A stretch of 64,000 bases of DNA from Thozetella sp. PMI_491 (GCA_021432635.1 MU270033.1:204649-268648); one strand, 5' to 3'. Positions 24,599 to 36,469 are shown, counted from the first letter of the stretch. Numbers and translations are program-made. The notes: generated by a model not told the origin, from the sequence alone.

Positions 24599-25680
24599 GG
24601 CGTGTGAGGATGGCGAATGGGGATGCAGCGTGCGGCTTCAGTTTGACTATGATGTCGCGACGTCTAGGCGTGGAGAAGCTTGCATTTCTTGGTTGCCATG
24701 AAGGGCATCGGGGTGTCGTATATCTGCATTCTGATCGCGCCTGCTGGCTGCTTGTCCGAACCCCCTGGCAGCGCCGAAGGCTTTCTGGCTTTCTGCGGCT
24801 GAGCCTGCTAACAGCTAGCCAGCATAGCTTTCTAACCATTCCACGCCGCGGCAAATGAGAGGTGAGACGGAATTGCAAGCCAGGGGTCCGGGGCCCTATC
24901 ACGATTTTCTCCTCGACTATATGTGGCTTAGGGCTGCGCATCGTCCCAATGTTATTTTGATTGTCGTTCAAGCCATCGGCGTTTGACTCCCGACCGGTGC
25001 GGCTGAGCTGGGCCAGCAGAAGAAACGTGAGGGATAGCGAGGGACAGCTAGGATCGCCAGTTGCCGTTTGTCCAATTAAACTTTCTACTACTCCATCCCT
25101 AGCATATCTGCGAAGCGCCACCGAAAGCCATCTGTCCCGACGGCTGAGAAAAGGGGAAGCTCGCAAAGCCTGCCTGTGAGCTGGGAATGATGGCTGGCGG
25201 TAAACAAGTCGAATGTGAATGTTGTGTCCGCAAAATCCATTTGCGAGAAGATGGAGGTATAGCTATATGTAGGAGCATCTATTGAGGCAAGCCTATAAAA
25301 GAGCGACGCGTAACTGGCTCTAGACAGTAGTAGTTACTGTGCTCCCGACCGCGGGACGAGTGCAGGGGAGTCAAGGTAAATAACCCCCTGTTGATAGTGG
25401 ATCCTACCAAAGACGGAAACCGTTGCCTATTCTATTGGCAATGTAGAAGAGCTACACGTTGTGGTCCTCGGGAACCAATAGCTTTGTGCCCCAGCTCAAT
25501 GCACCGCGAAATGATAGTATAATACAAATGAAGGGATTGAACAGACTTGTCCAGAACGCCGAACCCGCACAGCAGCAGTGTCTGTCCTCTTCCATGCTTG
25601 TTTCTTGCCCCTTGCCCGCCCCCCTTCCTCCGATATGTCTAGGTATTGAAAGCGTAATAAGGCGCATCTTAAGCATTAAA
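24599..25680. other. Intergenic region, no gene seen
   Basis: Promoter of the Cys-rich protein (minus) and 3' flank of the histidine kinase. It contains a TATAAAA sequence near 25293 on the plus strand with no gene behind it. Confidence 0.4.
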
Positions 25681-28600
25681 TCACAAGTTCTTTGCCTCTA
25701 TTATGCGCCGCAATTCTGCAAACGGCACCGGCTTGGTAAGGAAGATGTCGATGCCGCTAGCAAGGGCGTCATCCTGAGTGCTCGAGGAAGCTAGGCCGGT
25801 AAGCGCAATTATAAGCGTGGGTTCAAGCTTATTTTTCTGCTCGAATTCCCGAATCAAGCGAGTCGCCTCGAGCCCGTCCATGATAGGCATAGAGATATCT
25901 AAGCGGCAGAAGTTAGATTGACGGCTTTAGGGGCATGGAGAGGCGTGTATCTACCCATCAAAATGCAGCTGTACTTGTCCGGATTCTGTCGATAGGCGTC
26001 AACCGCTTCTAGTCCATTCTCTCCCGTATCGTAGAATCGGCCAAGCTTCTTCATGTACGAGGACAGGACCTGTTGAAGGAGGACGTGGTTAAGATAGCAC
26101 GGATGTCATCGTTAATTTTTGTGACGCCAAATACCTTCAAATTGATCAGGTTATCGTCCACAAGGAGGAAAGCTTCCGTCTTCTCGTGGGGAGGGCTGAG
26201 CGAATTAGCACTTGCTGGACATATTATTGCAGGGGGGCTTTGCTACCTCTGAGCGTGAGTGCCATTCAAAGGGGCTTCAGAGGGAGGATGTGTTTCCTGA
26301 GTCCTCGGCGCTAGAGTCTGCACCGAAGGGCGAGGACTAGGATCGGCGTGATCCTGCGAAGGACGTGGAGACTGGCCTCGTCTCTTGAGGGTGGTGGCGA
26401 GGATTTTTGCTAGTTTTCGTGGTCCGGCTCTATTATCGTCAGCAACGCCTTTGAGCCAGGTTTGGGTAGCTCCATCTTACGGCTGGGAAATGAACTCGTA
26501 GATCTGGGCCGCTGTTGACGTTGCACGAGTCCTTGCGAGCTCATGGGCGGCTGAGGCATTGTGACAGACGACAACAACATGAGCGACATGCCCCGGTGCT
26601 GTGTCTGCTGGCAGTGAGACTTGGTCCATGGTATCCTCAGTGCATATATAGAACGTGGGGAGCGTATGCTCCTCCTCGGAGATCACTTCCATCTTCAGCC
26701 AGTCCCGGCATATCCCCTCTATTGTCGCCCGGGGGCCGGACTGGGACATGCTGGAGGCAAGAGGGTTGTCGGCAGAGTTGTCTTGGCTGAACCCAATAAC
26801 TGAAACTGCTTGGCCTTTCAACACTTCAACATTCTCCGCAAAGTCGGCTTCCAGAGGCGTGCGGGTCTCTTGAGCCTCTTTACGCGAGCGCCGAAGCGGG
26901 AGGGAGACGCGAACAATTGTGCCGCGTCTGACCTGACTTTCCATGGTAATTTTCCCGCCTAGGGTGTTAGTTATCTGCTTCACCAGGCTGAGGCCGAGCC
27001 CGACCCCAGATGCCAAGTGGTCTTCCTGCGCGAATGGTGTGAACAATTGGTTTTTCAGGTAGTCCTCGCTGATGCCCTTGCCTGAGTCGTAGATGGACAG
27101 GGTCACCGTCCGGCGCCCGTTTTTCCTGTTCTCGGGAACGGGGTCTTGCGTCAGGCTGACGATGATGAAACCACGAGTAGTGTACTTTAACGCATTGCCA
27201 AAGAGATTCATGATAACTCGGCGGATCGCGCCAGGCTGCGCGTAAAACATCCAGCGAAAAGAGGGATCAATGTTGAGATACACTGCCACTGGTGTTGACG
27301 TGGTTCGAAGCAGCAGAGGCACATCGTCAGGGTTGTCCATTGGGCCTATCGAGCCGAAGCGTCGCAGGGTATCCGTACGAGAAATCTCAGGCGTGTTCGG
27401 TGCAAAGTTTCTCACAAGAGAGCCGGATATTTGTTGATAACTGAAGCCTGCGTAGACACTCTCAACCACCTCTTCTACGAGCACGTCGAGACTGACATCA
27501 GAGTATAGGTTCGTCATTCCAGTTTCGACCAAGGTCGTCCCGGCTTGTGGGACACCGCGGGTTCGGCCGCTACCCCTGTGCCTCGACATCCGGACGAAGC
27601 GGTTTATTTTGCTGAAATCAAGCAACTGCGAAAGGTTAACAGAGAGCAACAACGAGGGGGTTGAGGGGGTGTACATGGTTGATCGTATCGACAAGTGTTC
27701 GGCCGCACGTCTCAAGCGTGTGAAGGACATCTTCCTGGAACGTATCGAGTGTAGTATCACGGAGAAGCTCGAGTCCGAGGATGATGCCATGGAGGGGAGA
27801 TCTCAGCTCGTGCGATACCGATCCAAGAACATCGGCCTTGGCCTTGGTAGATCGCAAGGCGTGGATGCGGGCTACCTCGGCCATGACCGTCATGCCGAAG
27901 GCTTTCAAGTAGCTCAGCTCTCCCTTGGTAGTGAACACCCGAGTCGGCGTGCGTGTCCACACAAAACCGCCCGCAAACCATCTATCCCTCTGAGAATCCC
28001 ATAGCGGGATGAAGGCGATGCTTCTGGCGCCGGCAAATGTATCGGTAAGCACGTGGCTGTCGCTCGGCTTGAGCGGGCGCTTTTGGCGTGACTTCGAGGC
28101 AAGAACGTGGCCTTCCTCGGCAGCGTCTCGAGGGAGCATGATCGCAAAGTCCTCAGAAGATTCGCCCTCGGACTCGGCGGCTCCTTGTGCGTCGAAATTG
28201 AAAACACGGCCGTCTGGATACATCCGCAATAGGCGCCTGAGGAACTTCTCCGGGACGGATAGGTGAGCTAGGGACGCAGGATCCCCGTCAATGCTCGAGA
28301 ATTCCGACGTGGAATAGCCCAAAATCTTGCAAAGCACATCTGACTTGTCGCCTGCTAAGTCTTTTTTTCTCCCTTCCTCATTGCTCGATGTGGGCGATTC
28401 GCGCGACTCGCTCGAGCCGGTCGACTCAGGATCTGACTGCCCAATCATGCCGCCATACGAGCCGATGGCGGCATCGAGGAACAGGACCCCTTCGCACTCG
28501 ATGGACTCTCGGACAATATTGGCCCCTCTGGAAAGCAGTGCCCTCATTGCGACAATGCTTTCGTCTTCGGGGGGATTGGTCACAGAGCCAGACGTAGTAC

Positions 28601-29725
28601 CGGCTACCGACCCGGAACTGTTCTTCGATGGTGCGCTGAATACAGAGCCGGCTCCGGCCCCCGAGTTAGTAGCACGACCAACTGTCTTGCTACTTCCTGA
28701 ATTGGCGCTCATGGTTGGCTGCTGTGCGACCGGTTCGGCATTATCCAGGGCGATGTCTACCTCGGGGGACGGTATTGTGGAATGCCGACTGGCTAAGGTG
28801 GGAGGTGGATTGGGCGCTAGGTGGCTTCTCTCTTCGTCTCGCTGTATATTTTGTTGCCTAGTGTTGAGGGCTCCCTCTCCTCCCGCAGCGTCGGCGAAGG
28901 AGGCAGAATTGTCGCCCAGCCACCACTCCGACATAGATCCCTTCCCTTCCACCAATGATCCCAGCCCTCTGACCATGCGGACGTTGCGTTGGTGTCCCGT
29001 GGCTGCCGCCACCATCTCCAAGTATCTCATAATCGTCTCGGACATGTCTTGGAGGAAGGAAATCGACTCCGAATCAAGCGCATGACGAGCTTCAGATCCG
29101 AACACGCTGTAAACACCAATGTTGATGCCGCGACGCGAGCGGATGGGCACTCCAGCGTAAAATCGAAGATCCGGGTCGTTGGTACCTGGGTAGGGGCTGT
29201 CATTCAGGCGGCTCTCTTTCCTTAGATCTAGTACGGTCGATACACGCAGCTCAGAGAGTTGCGGTCGATCCGTAGGCGTATCTGGCTGTCGCGGAGGAGC
29301 CTCCTCCACGAGCACTCGTTCACATATCCCGGAGCCTCGGGGAATGGCCATTCCAGACAGCGAGAGCGTGCTCTTATCTCCATCTTGCCCCTCCTTCGTC
29401 CCGTTGATCCTGCTTGAGCAGGTGGCCTCGGCGATAATGTGCTGGTGCTTGTGATCGAAAAGGGAGATCAAGGCCCGCGTGGCTTGCAGGCGCAGTGCGC
29501 CGAGCTGCGCAAAGGCGGCTAGGGCGGTATCGGTCGTGGCCTTCACGAGGTAGGGGTTGGGAGGTTCCGAACCATTGTGGATTACGGAGCGGTCGAGGAG
29601 AGAGTGGCCGTATCTGCTCCGAATACGTCAGCGAAAGAAGCTGGTGCTGGAGGGGCGGCGGCGCATAGGCCCTGCGCGTACCTGAACGCCTCTCGCTCGC
29701 GAGCGGCTTCTGTGACGGTGCCCAT
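25681..29725 (-). CDS. Hybrid histidine kinase (GAF-HisKA-HATPase-REC)
   Basis: Seven exons (29725-29682, 29613-27675, 27625-26481, 26429-26247, 26195-26135, 26069-25955, 25898-25681) give 1234 aa, every junction in frame. A GAF-like domain lies near residues 35-210 (AFAQLGALRL, RALISLFDHKH). The phosphoacceptor H-box SVSHELRSPLHG is near 614, the N-box NLFGNALKY near 803, then DSGKGIS, LFTPFAQ and GVGLGLSLV. The receiver domain (from about 1115) has the acidic pair VDDN, the phosphorylated Asp1163 in ILMDISMP, and Lys1218 in LTKPV. It should autophosphorylate and pass phosphate to an Hpt protein and response regulators. No membrane segment, so cytosolic sensing is likely. A decayed fragment of a related gene lies at 37990-38335, and a CACGTG array sits about 580 bases upstream. 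Confidence 0.93.
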
Positions 29726-30301
29726 TCTCGCGAGATTGTGCGCGGAAGCTGCTCTCATTTCCCAGCCATGTTGTTAGGTCGTTGTCGTGCATGGGAAAAT
29801 TGGGAATGTGCATGGGCAAATCCGAAATGCGCATTGATTTCCCTGGAAGTCCCAGGGCATTCGCCCCCCCCGCGCCACTGCCCTGTTTCTAAGCGCGGGG
29901 TCATACCCGGCGTTTCTTGGGACATTCCCGCTTGGTTACCCACTTCGGCGCTACCTTAGTTTACGTTTTAATTCGGCGGTTTAACTACATGGAACAGAAG
30001 AATCTTCCACTTCACGGAAAGGATTTGCATCTCAAAAGCGCAAATGATCAGGTCCGTTCTAAAATTTTGGACGTGTGTAGCCTCGTCGATATCTCGAGCA
30101 GGGCCAGTGTTTTTGATGACTTTCCGTCGAGCAGCCTGTTGTTCGATCCAATGTTGAAACCTCTGTGGAGTCGTAACATTCTGGCCCAATCACCCGCCGC
30201 AGTGTACGCCTAGCGCGTTCCTGGCCGGACCATATGCTCCTCAAGTTTACTCTATGACGTAGCCTGCCGCTCTTGAATTGCTGCAGGTGGGGGCGACTAG
30301 T
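29726..30301. other. Upstream region of the histidine kinase
   Basis: No gene recognised. It separates the kinase start codon from the CACGTG array and is likely its promoter. Confidence 0.4.
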
Positions 30302-30365
30302 AGTCACGTGCAGATGTAGTCACGTGCACACAGAGTCACGTGTACTGGGAGTCACGTGTACAGAG
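30302..30365. repeat. Four 16-bp units, each with a CACGTG box
   Basis: AGTCACGTG begins at 30302, 30318, 30334 and 30350, an exact 16-bp period, while the other seven bases of each unit vary. CACGTG is the palindromic E-box bound by bHLH factors (Pho4/NUC-1, SREBP-like, CBF1 types) and some bZIPs. The array lies 577 bases upstream of the histidine kinase (minus) and is a candidate regulatory element. Confidence 0.85.
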
Positions 30366-30425
30366 CTAGCTGGGCAAGCTGGGCTATAATGCTCGTTATG
30401 GAACAATTACGCTTGGCAGATGGAC

Positions 30426-30480
30426 CATCTGCAAAGAACTGGCCGAGTTGATTTGTGTGCTGTTAGAGAGAGTGAGCTCT
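30426..30480. repeat. 55-bp dispersed repeat, copy 1
   Basis: Matches 34651-34705 in the same orientation; the differences are mostly C/T and A/G transitions. The homology ends sharply at the shared GAGCTCT. Probably a fragment of a mobile element. Confidence 0.7.
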
Positions 30481-30501
30481 TTCCACAGAGTAAAATGAAT
30501 G

Positions 30502-31047
30502 TCAAGGTGACCTTAGAAGCCAGCTTAGGCATTGGAATGCGCGACGCGCAAGCAAGAGAGTTTTCGAGACTCCCTCGTCTTGTCTACCCTGTGGGAAGCG
30601 CGTGACCCCAACCGAGATGGACGCATTGAGAACTGACATGCAACTTCCCTCGCTGTCCCTTCCAATCGCGACCGGGCAAGCGTCTAAGACGTAGGGCTTC
30701 GACTCAAGGCAGGAAGGGCAGTAACGTGCTCCACCCGGAGATTCGGCCAAGTCTGGCATGCGTACCTGTGGCAGGCGATGGCAGGCGACGGCAGGCGCAG
30801 CCAAAGAGGGCTGATGCTGCAGAATGTTCGTAAAAGCTCCTCCACATGCATTGCGGTCGTTATGTCCCATTACTTTGCAAACTGGTAGACAAGGAGCTCC
30901 CCCCTGCCCTATCAGTGGCCTCAGGCAGTCAAAGTCAACCGGGCAGGAGAAGAGCTTGCCAAGGGCCTTCCAATTGACTGGTCTCCGGTGTAAGCACATG
31001 CGACTTTTGAGCCCATGTGACGACAACAGCATGGCAGGTGGGGTCAT
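30502..31047 (-). CDS. Hypothetical Cys-containing ORF, uncertain
   Basis: Open frame of about 181 aa from the first ATG, with Cys-containing segments (CPVDFDCLRPL, CLPVCKVMGHNDRNACGG, YCPSC). No signal peptide, domain or splice partner was recognised. The regular Cys/Pro spacing is unlike a random frame, but the evidence is thin and it may not be a gene. Confidence 0.3.
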   Translation of the reverse strand: MTPPAMLLSSHGLKSRMCLHRRPVNWKALGKLFSCPVDFDCLRPLIGQGGAPCLPVCKVMGHNDRNACGGAFTNILQHQPSLAAPAVACHRLPQVRMPDLAESPGGARYCPSCLESKPYVLDACPVAIGRDSEGSCMSVLNASISVGVTRFPQGRQDEGVSKTLLLARRAFQCLSWLLRSP

Positions 31048-31683
31048 TTCGTGAGCAAGATAAATCCGCTCATTGGCTGCAGGTCCGGCCAAGGCTCAAG
31101 GTGCTTGCCCACCTTGCGTCCACAACCCGGGAAGGATAGACCGTAACTTCCAAAGCAGATGTGAAGATGACTAGCTCTCAAGTCGAAGATTCGCAAGCGG
31201 CCAGAACATAGGATGCAGACCTTGTGCCCAGCATTCATTGTTCACATTTCTGAATGCTGTCGGAAAATGCAATAGCAGGGTCCTTGCGGTGTCTTTCGAG
31301 TCAAGATCAAGGCCAGAGGTAATGAGAAATAGATAGCCTGCAGCAAGATTCTCGTATCACTAGATATGACCGCAAAGCATGGGGACAGCTGCTGTGGGTT
31401 GAACGCCGCCACTTCCCGTTTGATGTCTGGTGTGCTCCTCGTTTCCATGCCTTCCTGGCATGGGAGAGGATGTGGGTGCTCTTGCCAGGGAGCTTGAGAT
31501 GCAGAGAGCTTTGAGAGAAAGAGCAGTTGCTTCGTCAAGTTCTTGTGCCTCGACTTAAGCGTTCCCTCCTGGTCGCCTCTGTCCGTCTGGTGTTTCTTTT
31601 CTCCCCAGGTTGACACCGCGACAGGCACGTTTTCTAGCACTTTGCACATTGAGCTGCGCGCTGATTCGATCTTTTCGACGATC

Positions 31684-32229
31684 ATGGATGACCCCTTTGC
31701 TTTTTGGTACCCCGATGCGTGGACGACAGTTGGCGCCATCTTCACTATTCTCTCTTTTCTCCTCGCTCTGGTCGTGGCCGTCTCCCCCGACTTCTTTCTC
31801 CTCCCTCGGCGAAATCCTCTCCGCTGGGACAGGCGTGATGATCAAGCCACCGCCGCCCTATCTCCTCTGGAGGCATTGACGAGGGACGTCGAAGTATTGA
31901 GGAAGGCATTGGCACCACTCGGGGAGCCGATTGCTGAGATACTTCGGGACAACCATTCCGAACTGAAGATCAAGTTGCAGGAGCTGGAATCTGCTCTTTG
32001 TGAAGTTCGACGTGAAGTCCAAGGATTGAGGACAGACGCTCCGGTACCAGCGCCTGAGCTTCTCGAGATCCTTTCCGAACTCAGATTGCTGAAGCAAGAA
32101 GGGGTAAAGATCCAGAGAGGCAATGTCCACCTCTCCCTTGCCAATACCCTTGGCAGGGCTCCGGCCGCAGACCTGGCACGAAAACGGATCCAGGCATACT
32201 TCCCCAGTCCATTCCGTGATGTGGACTGA
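31684..32229 (+). CDS. Small single-span membrane protein with coiled coil
   Basis: From the ATG at 31684 the frame gives 181 aa. A short acidic/aromatic N-terminus (DDPFAFWYPDAW) leads into one hydrophobic span (about residues 13-38), then a basic stop-transfer stretch (LLPRRNPLRWDRR) and a heptad-like, Leu/Glu-rich region (about 55-150) that should form a coiled coil. The layout suggests a membrane-tethered adaptor of unknown function. The frame is open upstream to 31543, but that part has no such features. No family recognised. Confidence 0.5.
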   Translation: MDDPFAFWYPDAWTTVGAIFTILSFLLALVVAVSPDFFLLPRRNPLRWDRRDDQATAALSPLEALTRDVEVLRKALAPLGEPIAEILRDNHSELKIKLQELESALCEVRREVQGLRTDAPVPAPELLEILSELRLLKQEGVKIQRGNVHLSLANTLGRAPAADLARKRIQAYFPSPFRDVD

Positions 32230-32468
32230 TGACACCACCTGCGTCCAGGGTGGTGGGGGTCGGAGCAGGGGACGAGTGTGCTCTGGCCCTCCCCAGCGAA
32301 GAGCTCGCACCTCATCGCGGTGCTGGGGTCCAGTAGCCTTCTACAAGGTGAAGCCAAGATGAGCTCAATGAAATATATTCTCTCGAAATCCACTCTTCTA
32401 CCCTTCGTCTCGCTTGTGCATGCCTCCCCTGGGTCTCCCTGTGCTTTGCCGACTGAGTGCTGTGGTTC

Positions 32469-33536
32469 TCAACCAAATCGAGCACATTGCCGTATAAGCT
32501 CTGCACTGCGTGCGGGATCTCCAACCCACTCGCCTTCCAGTTCCGGTATCACGCCATCCGACTTGCTCCATCTGTGCTTGACTATCCCGGGCGGATATTT
32601 TTTGGGCTGCGAGGCCCGTGGGCGTTTATCACAGTCGTCATCTGCCATGACACACCAGATCCAATCGTGCGGCGACCGGCAGTCGCCCAGCTGGTGATAT
32701 GTAACGAGTTCAATGAGCCATCCTTTCTCCGTACCTTGCCAACATATGCTGATGGAGTAGTCTGTCAGGCACGCCGTGCAGGACCTGACTGCCTGTTTAC
32801 AGGACACGAAACGATCGGGTCTCCCCTCAGCCAGCTCATGGATCTTTTCGCGAAAAGAGCTTGGATAACGGGAGTTTGTCACTAAATGCCTGCAAACTCT
32901 CCATATGTGCTTATCCACGTAGTCTCTTAGTGCTTGCACATCACCACGTTGATGGGATTGCGTCAACACAAACGAGAGCATGAGTTGGTCGTCGACCACT
33001 CGCGCTTTCCACCCCGAATATACATCAACTCCATATACGTGGCTGCTCGTGACCTTCCTCTCCAATTGGCGTAGGGGTATTCCGTGCTCAGGCCCATAGA
33101 AATGCCGATTCATGGCCACGCGTGCCTCTTGGTTTAGTATGAAGTTCCCGCATCCGCAAAAGTGACTGTATACTCTGGGCTTACTTATGAAACTGCATGC
33201 GGAGCTATCGGTCCGTGGCCATTTCTGGAGGGTGCGCCACTCATGGAGCATTGTGCAGTCATGGCAGAAGTAGAGATTCGCCACGTCCTTCTCCAGGAAC
33301 TGCAGGAGCTCCTCCTTCTCGGCTTGGTTCAGTCCCGGGGACTGGGGAAAGCATAAGCTGTAGAAGGGCCAGCAGGTCAGAGCGAAGGCCAGGAGCGAAG
33401 GCCGCGTGAGATGTGCGGTGATGTGTAAAACGATCTCCGGGGGCAGTGCGAACCGGCCGACTACGTCGTGCGCTCGTTTCTGCGAAACGACGTCGGCTTT
33501 CTCGAATCGGAGGAGGCCTCGAATGAAGCGTAGCAT
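32469..33536 (-). CDS. F-box protein, fungal type
   Basis: Uninterrupted frame of 355 aa starting with an ATG. A Pro/Leu-rich F-box lies at about residues 27-65 (FALPPEIVLHI, LLAFALTCWPFYSLC), the usual N-terminal place for SCF ubiquitin-ligase adaptors. The rest has paired Cys/His segments (FCHDCTMLHEW, HFCGCGNF) and Trp-rich motifs seen in large fungal F-box families, without LRR or WD repeats. It would recruit an unknown substrate to SCF. Confidence 0.8.
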   Translation of the reverse strand: MLRFIRGLLRFEKADVVSQKRAHDVVGRFALPPEIVLHITAHLTRPSLLAFALTCWPFYSLCFPQSPGLNQAEKEELLQFLEKDVANLYFCHDCTMLHEWRTLQKWPRTDSSACSFISKPRVYSHFCGCGNFILNQEARVAMNRHFYGPEHGIPLRQLERKVTSSHVYGVDVYSGWKARVVDDQLMLSFVLTQSHQRGDVQALRDYVDKHIWRVCRHLVTNSRYPSSFREKIHELAEGRPDRFVSCKQAVRSCTACLTDYSISICWQGTEKGWLIELVTYHQLGDCRSPHDWIWCVMADDDCDKRPRASQPKKYPPGIVKHRWSKSDGVIPELEGEWVGDPARSAELIRQCARFG

Positions 33537-33609
33537 GATGACGTCGGACTTTCAGCAGCGATTGGAAGGAAGGAAGAGAGAAGAGGCCAGAGGCAGGAAG
33601 AACGGGCGA

Positions 33610-33616
33610 ATTTATA
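33610..33616 (-). promoter_or_regulatory. TATA box of the F-box gene
   Basis: TATAAAT on the minus strand, about 75 bases upstream of the start codon at 33536. Confidence 0.45.
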
Positions 33617-34211
33617 GAGGCAGGGCCGCTAGAGAACTGGATCTCAGGGAATGAGGACAGTGTGGGTCGTGGCGCGGGTTCAGTGCTGAGGTTGAGCCAG
33701 CACACGAGCAAACTCTGGCCTTGCAACCATGTACGATGGCTACCTTTCGCTGTGGGGCTCGCTGTTCAACAGACTAAGGCCTAAGGGGACCCAGCACGTC
33801 CTGCCGCTGTTATCATCGCCCGTACCTGGCAATTGGGTGCTGTTAAATCGGTAAGGGGGTATCCATTCTCTCGAGTAGCATCACTTGTGGGTGATGCTCG
33901 AGCAACTATACAATGATCACAATGTGCTGCGAATATTTTTTTGCTCCCGCACCTCGTGCCGCTATAGAGCACTGTACGTCAGAGAAACATGATCCTTAAC
34001 AGTGTAGCTTCTAGGTGCAGTTAGCACACCTACAGTAGTAATTATATCTAGGGTGCTTCCAATGTAGCGGTCATTTCACACGCTTAGAGGCGAACTACAT
34101 CATAGCTATATGAACAAGACTAAGAGGCAAGAATGGCCAACCCAGCAGATGTACTGCATAATTACAACGGTTAGTAAAATAATATTGTAGCATGCCCGCC
34201 AGCTACCTACT

Positions 34212-34638
34212 CGACGATACTAGCTAAAGAGCTATAACTGGACCGATTTTATTGACTCTAGCCAGTTTCCTCTGAGACTACAAGTTAAAGATGATGGAAT
34301 TTATAGATATATCTTCATAAGCAGGCATCCCTAAAGTTTACCTAAGCAGTCTAGAATAATACATGCAGTCCCCTGGATATAGAATCATCTTTTTAGTTAC
34401 ACCAAGGTATATATCGCTTCTACACCGTAACTTCTTAGCACCCTCTGTTAATACTGGTTATATTCCTCCGGTACTAGACTCTAATATTATCATATAGGAT
34501 TCTTGCGTTAAATGATAATTATCTAGCCCCTGATAAAAGACACGGGGTTCTCCCTATAATTTCGTGCTGGTACTTCTAATCCACGTCTCGTCTCTGCCTT
34601 ATTGGAAGGAGAAACTCTGTTGATGAGCCCTGAATTTG
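34212..34638. repeat. About 430-bp direct repeat, copy 1
   Basis: Aligns end to end with 36034-36469 in the same orientation (shared blocks such as TTACACCAAGG and GGAGAAACTCT). Many differences are transitions toward A or T in one copy or the other, plus small indels. No coding capacity remains. Confidence 0.8.
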
Positions 34639-34650
34639 GGAGATATGGAA

Positions 34651-34705
34651 CGTCCGCAAAGAACTGGCCGAGTCGATTTGTGCGCTGTTAGGGAGAGGGA
34701 GCTCT
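34651..34705. repeat. 55-bp dispersed repeat, copy 2
   Basis: Partner of 30426-30480. It follows directly after the 34212-34638 repeat, so both may belong to one decayed element. Confidence 0.7.
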
Positions 34706-34850
34706 ATCGCTCTTATAAAGCTGGCTGCGAGCGCGGGAGACCAGCTTCCGACCAAACCTCGCCCGGCAGCTTTCTGGATTGCTTAGGGAGCGGGCTGCGG
34801 CAAACCCTCCAGTACGGGCCGTAAGAAAAGTGGGTACGATCTCTGAACGA

Positions 34851-34884
34851 CAATCGATTATGAGGCTGGCCCCATAATCGATTG
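34851..34884. repeat. Hairpin with perfect 12-bp arms
   Basis: CAATCGATTATG at 34851-34862 is repeated in reverse complement at 34873-34884, with a 10-base loop. It sits between the two repeat families of the island and may be an element terminus. Confidence 0.7.
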
Positions 34885-34910
34885 GGCGTGATAAGGTCAA
34901 GAAGTGCATG

Positions 34911-34993
34911 AATTTGGTGCTCAGCCCTCGAAACTAAGAACCAAACTATGCTTCCTGCTTGGCGTTCAGCAGTATGATTGGAAGAAAGTCCCC
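34911..34993 (+). repeat. Short dispersed repeat, copy A
   Basis: Shares the order GCTCAGCCCTC / AAACTATGC / TCCTGC / GCGTTC with copies at 38528-38611 and 40100-40152 (same strand) and 39110-39172 (opposite strand). Non-coding. Confidence 0.7.
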
Positions 34994-36033
34994 TGCGCCC
35001 CCCCCCCCCCCTCCCTGAGGGATTTTGTGCACCAATATCATGAGGGCACCAATATCATGATTGAGATGGACGTGCATGGACAGAGGTTTGGAGGCTAACG
35101 AAGTACGCCATTGGCTGCCGCGGTGCGTACTGTGCACAGCCAGGATTAGTCAGCACAACTGAGGACCCACCCAGCGACATCGGGCCCTTTAATAGGCTGG
35201 TTTAAAAGATAAGATAGCTGATAAGATAAGAAAAGATGTGAAGAACACTCCCTACTAACTATCGAGCCTCGTTCTCTCCTTAAGCAACTATCTCACACAT
35301 TTTCGATCTTGATAGAATATAACCTTGTCGTATGTAATATAAGAAGATACACGTAGATATTTCCCACTAAAAAGGCTTACTAGATAGCTTTTCCCTCCAG
35401 CTCAGTGGTTTAGCTAGATCTTAGTCTCATCATCACCGTTTCTTTAAAACGATCATATGTGCTTGTCCGATCTACGTGAAATCAGCACCGTTACACTCCC
35501 CTGATTATCCTCTACACAACAGTGGTATTATCATTACCGTAAGACTACGATCAGGACCACAACGTCGGTGTGCTCGTTGCTTTTGTCTACGTCGCCGCTG
35601 TGCTTTTGTCCTCTGACAGATCTGATCGTACACGAACAGTCATTCCCTTTCAGCCTCATGAGGACATTAGAATAACTATTGCGATACAGCCCCTGTCTGT
35701 TTATTTGTTGCATGGGAATTAAAACGCCACTCATTCTTCATAAGAAAGTATTTGGACTAGATACAGGGAAATTTACAGGGCCAACAGGGAGCCAAATGGG
35801 CCAAGAACAACCCTGCAGGGCTGGTTACTGGCTTTGAAGCTGTCATGCCTGGCCGGCCTCTGTATTGTACCAAGCTAACTATCATACAAGGGGTGAATCG
35901 TAATTAACACCCATGGAACCCGCGGATCTAATTTTCTACAGGTTTCGTATATTTTGAGTTCTTTGACATGGTGGCCTAGGCTGCGATTTTTTGGGAGTCC
36001 TAGCATCGACATGGTAACTATAGGCGTAATAAT

Positions 36034-36469
36034 CGACGATACTACCCGAAAAGCCGTAGCTAGAACCACCTTATTGCTAGCCAGTTCCTCTGAGACAGCA
36101 AGTTGAAGATGTTGGAGTTTGTGGATGTGCGACTTTTGCGAGCGGGCATCAAAAAGTGTAAGGTATCTAAGCAGTCTAGAATGATGCATGTAGTCACTTG
36201 GAGAATCATCCTTTTGGTTACACCAAGGCGTACGTCGCTTCCGTATGGTGACTTCTTAGTACCCTCTGTTAGTGCCGGTTATATTACTCCGGTACTAAAT
36301 CCTAACTCTACACTAGAGTATTCTTCCCTCAAGCGATAATTGTCCAGCCTCCGATACAAGAGCTAAAGCATGGGACTCTCTTATAATTTCGTCGCTGTGA
36401 TACTCCTAATCCAGGTCTTGTCTCTGCGCTATCGAAAGGAGAAACTCTAGTTAATGAGCTTTGAATTTG
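36034..36469. repeat. About 430-bp direct repeat, copy 2
   Basis: Partner of 34212-34638. It ends about 245 bases upstream of the small secreted protein gene at 36715. Confidence 0.8.

Noticed and set aside
30420-34824. Two similar short frames containing RTGRVDLCAVRE at 30420 and 34636
   Set aside because: The similarity is explained by the 55-bp DNA repeat; frames diverge at once outside it and are not genes.
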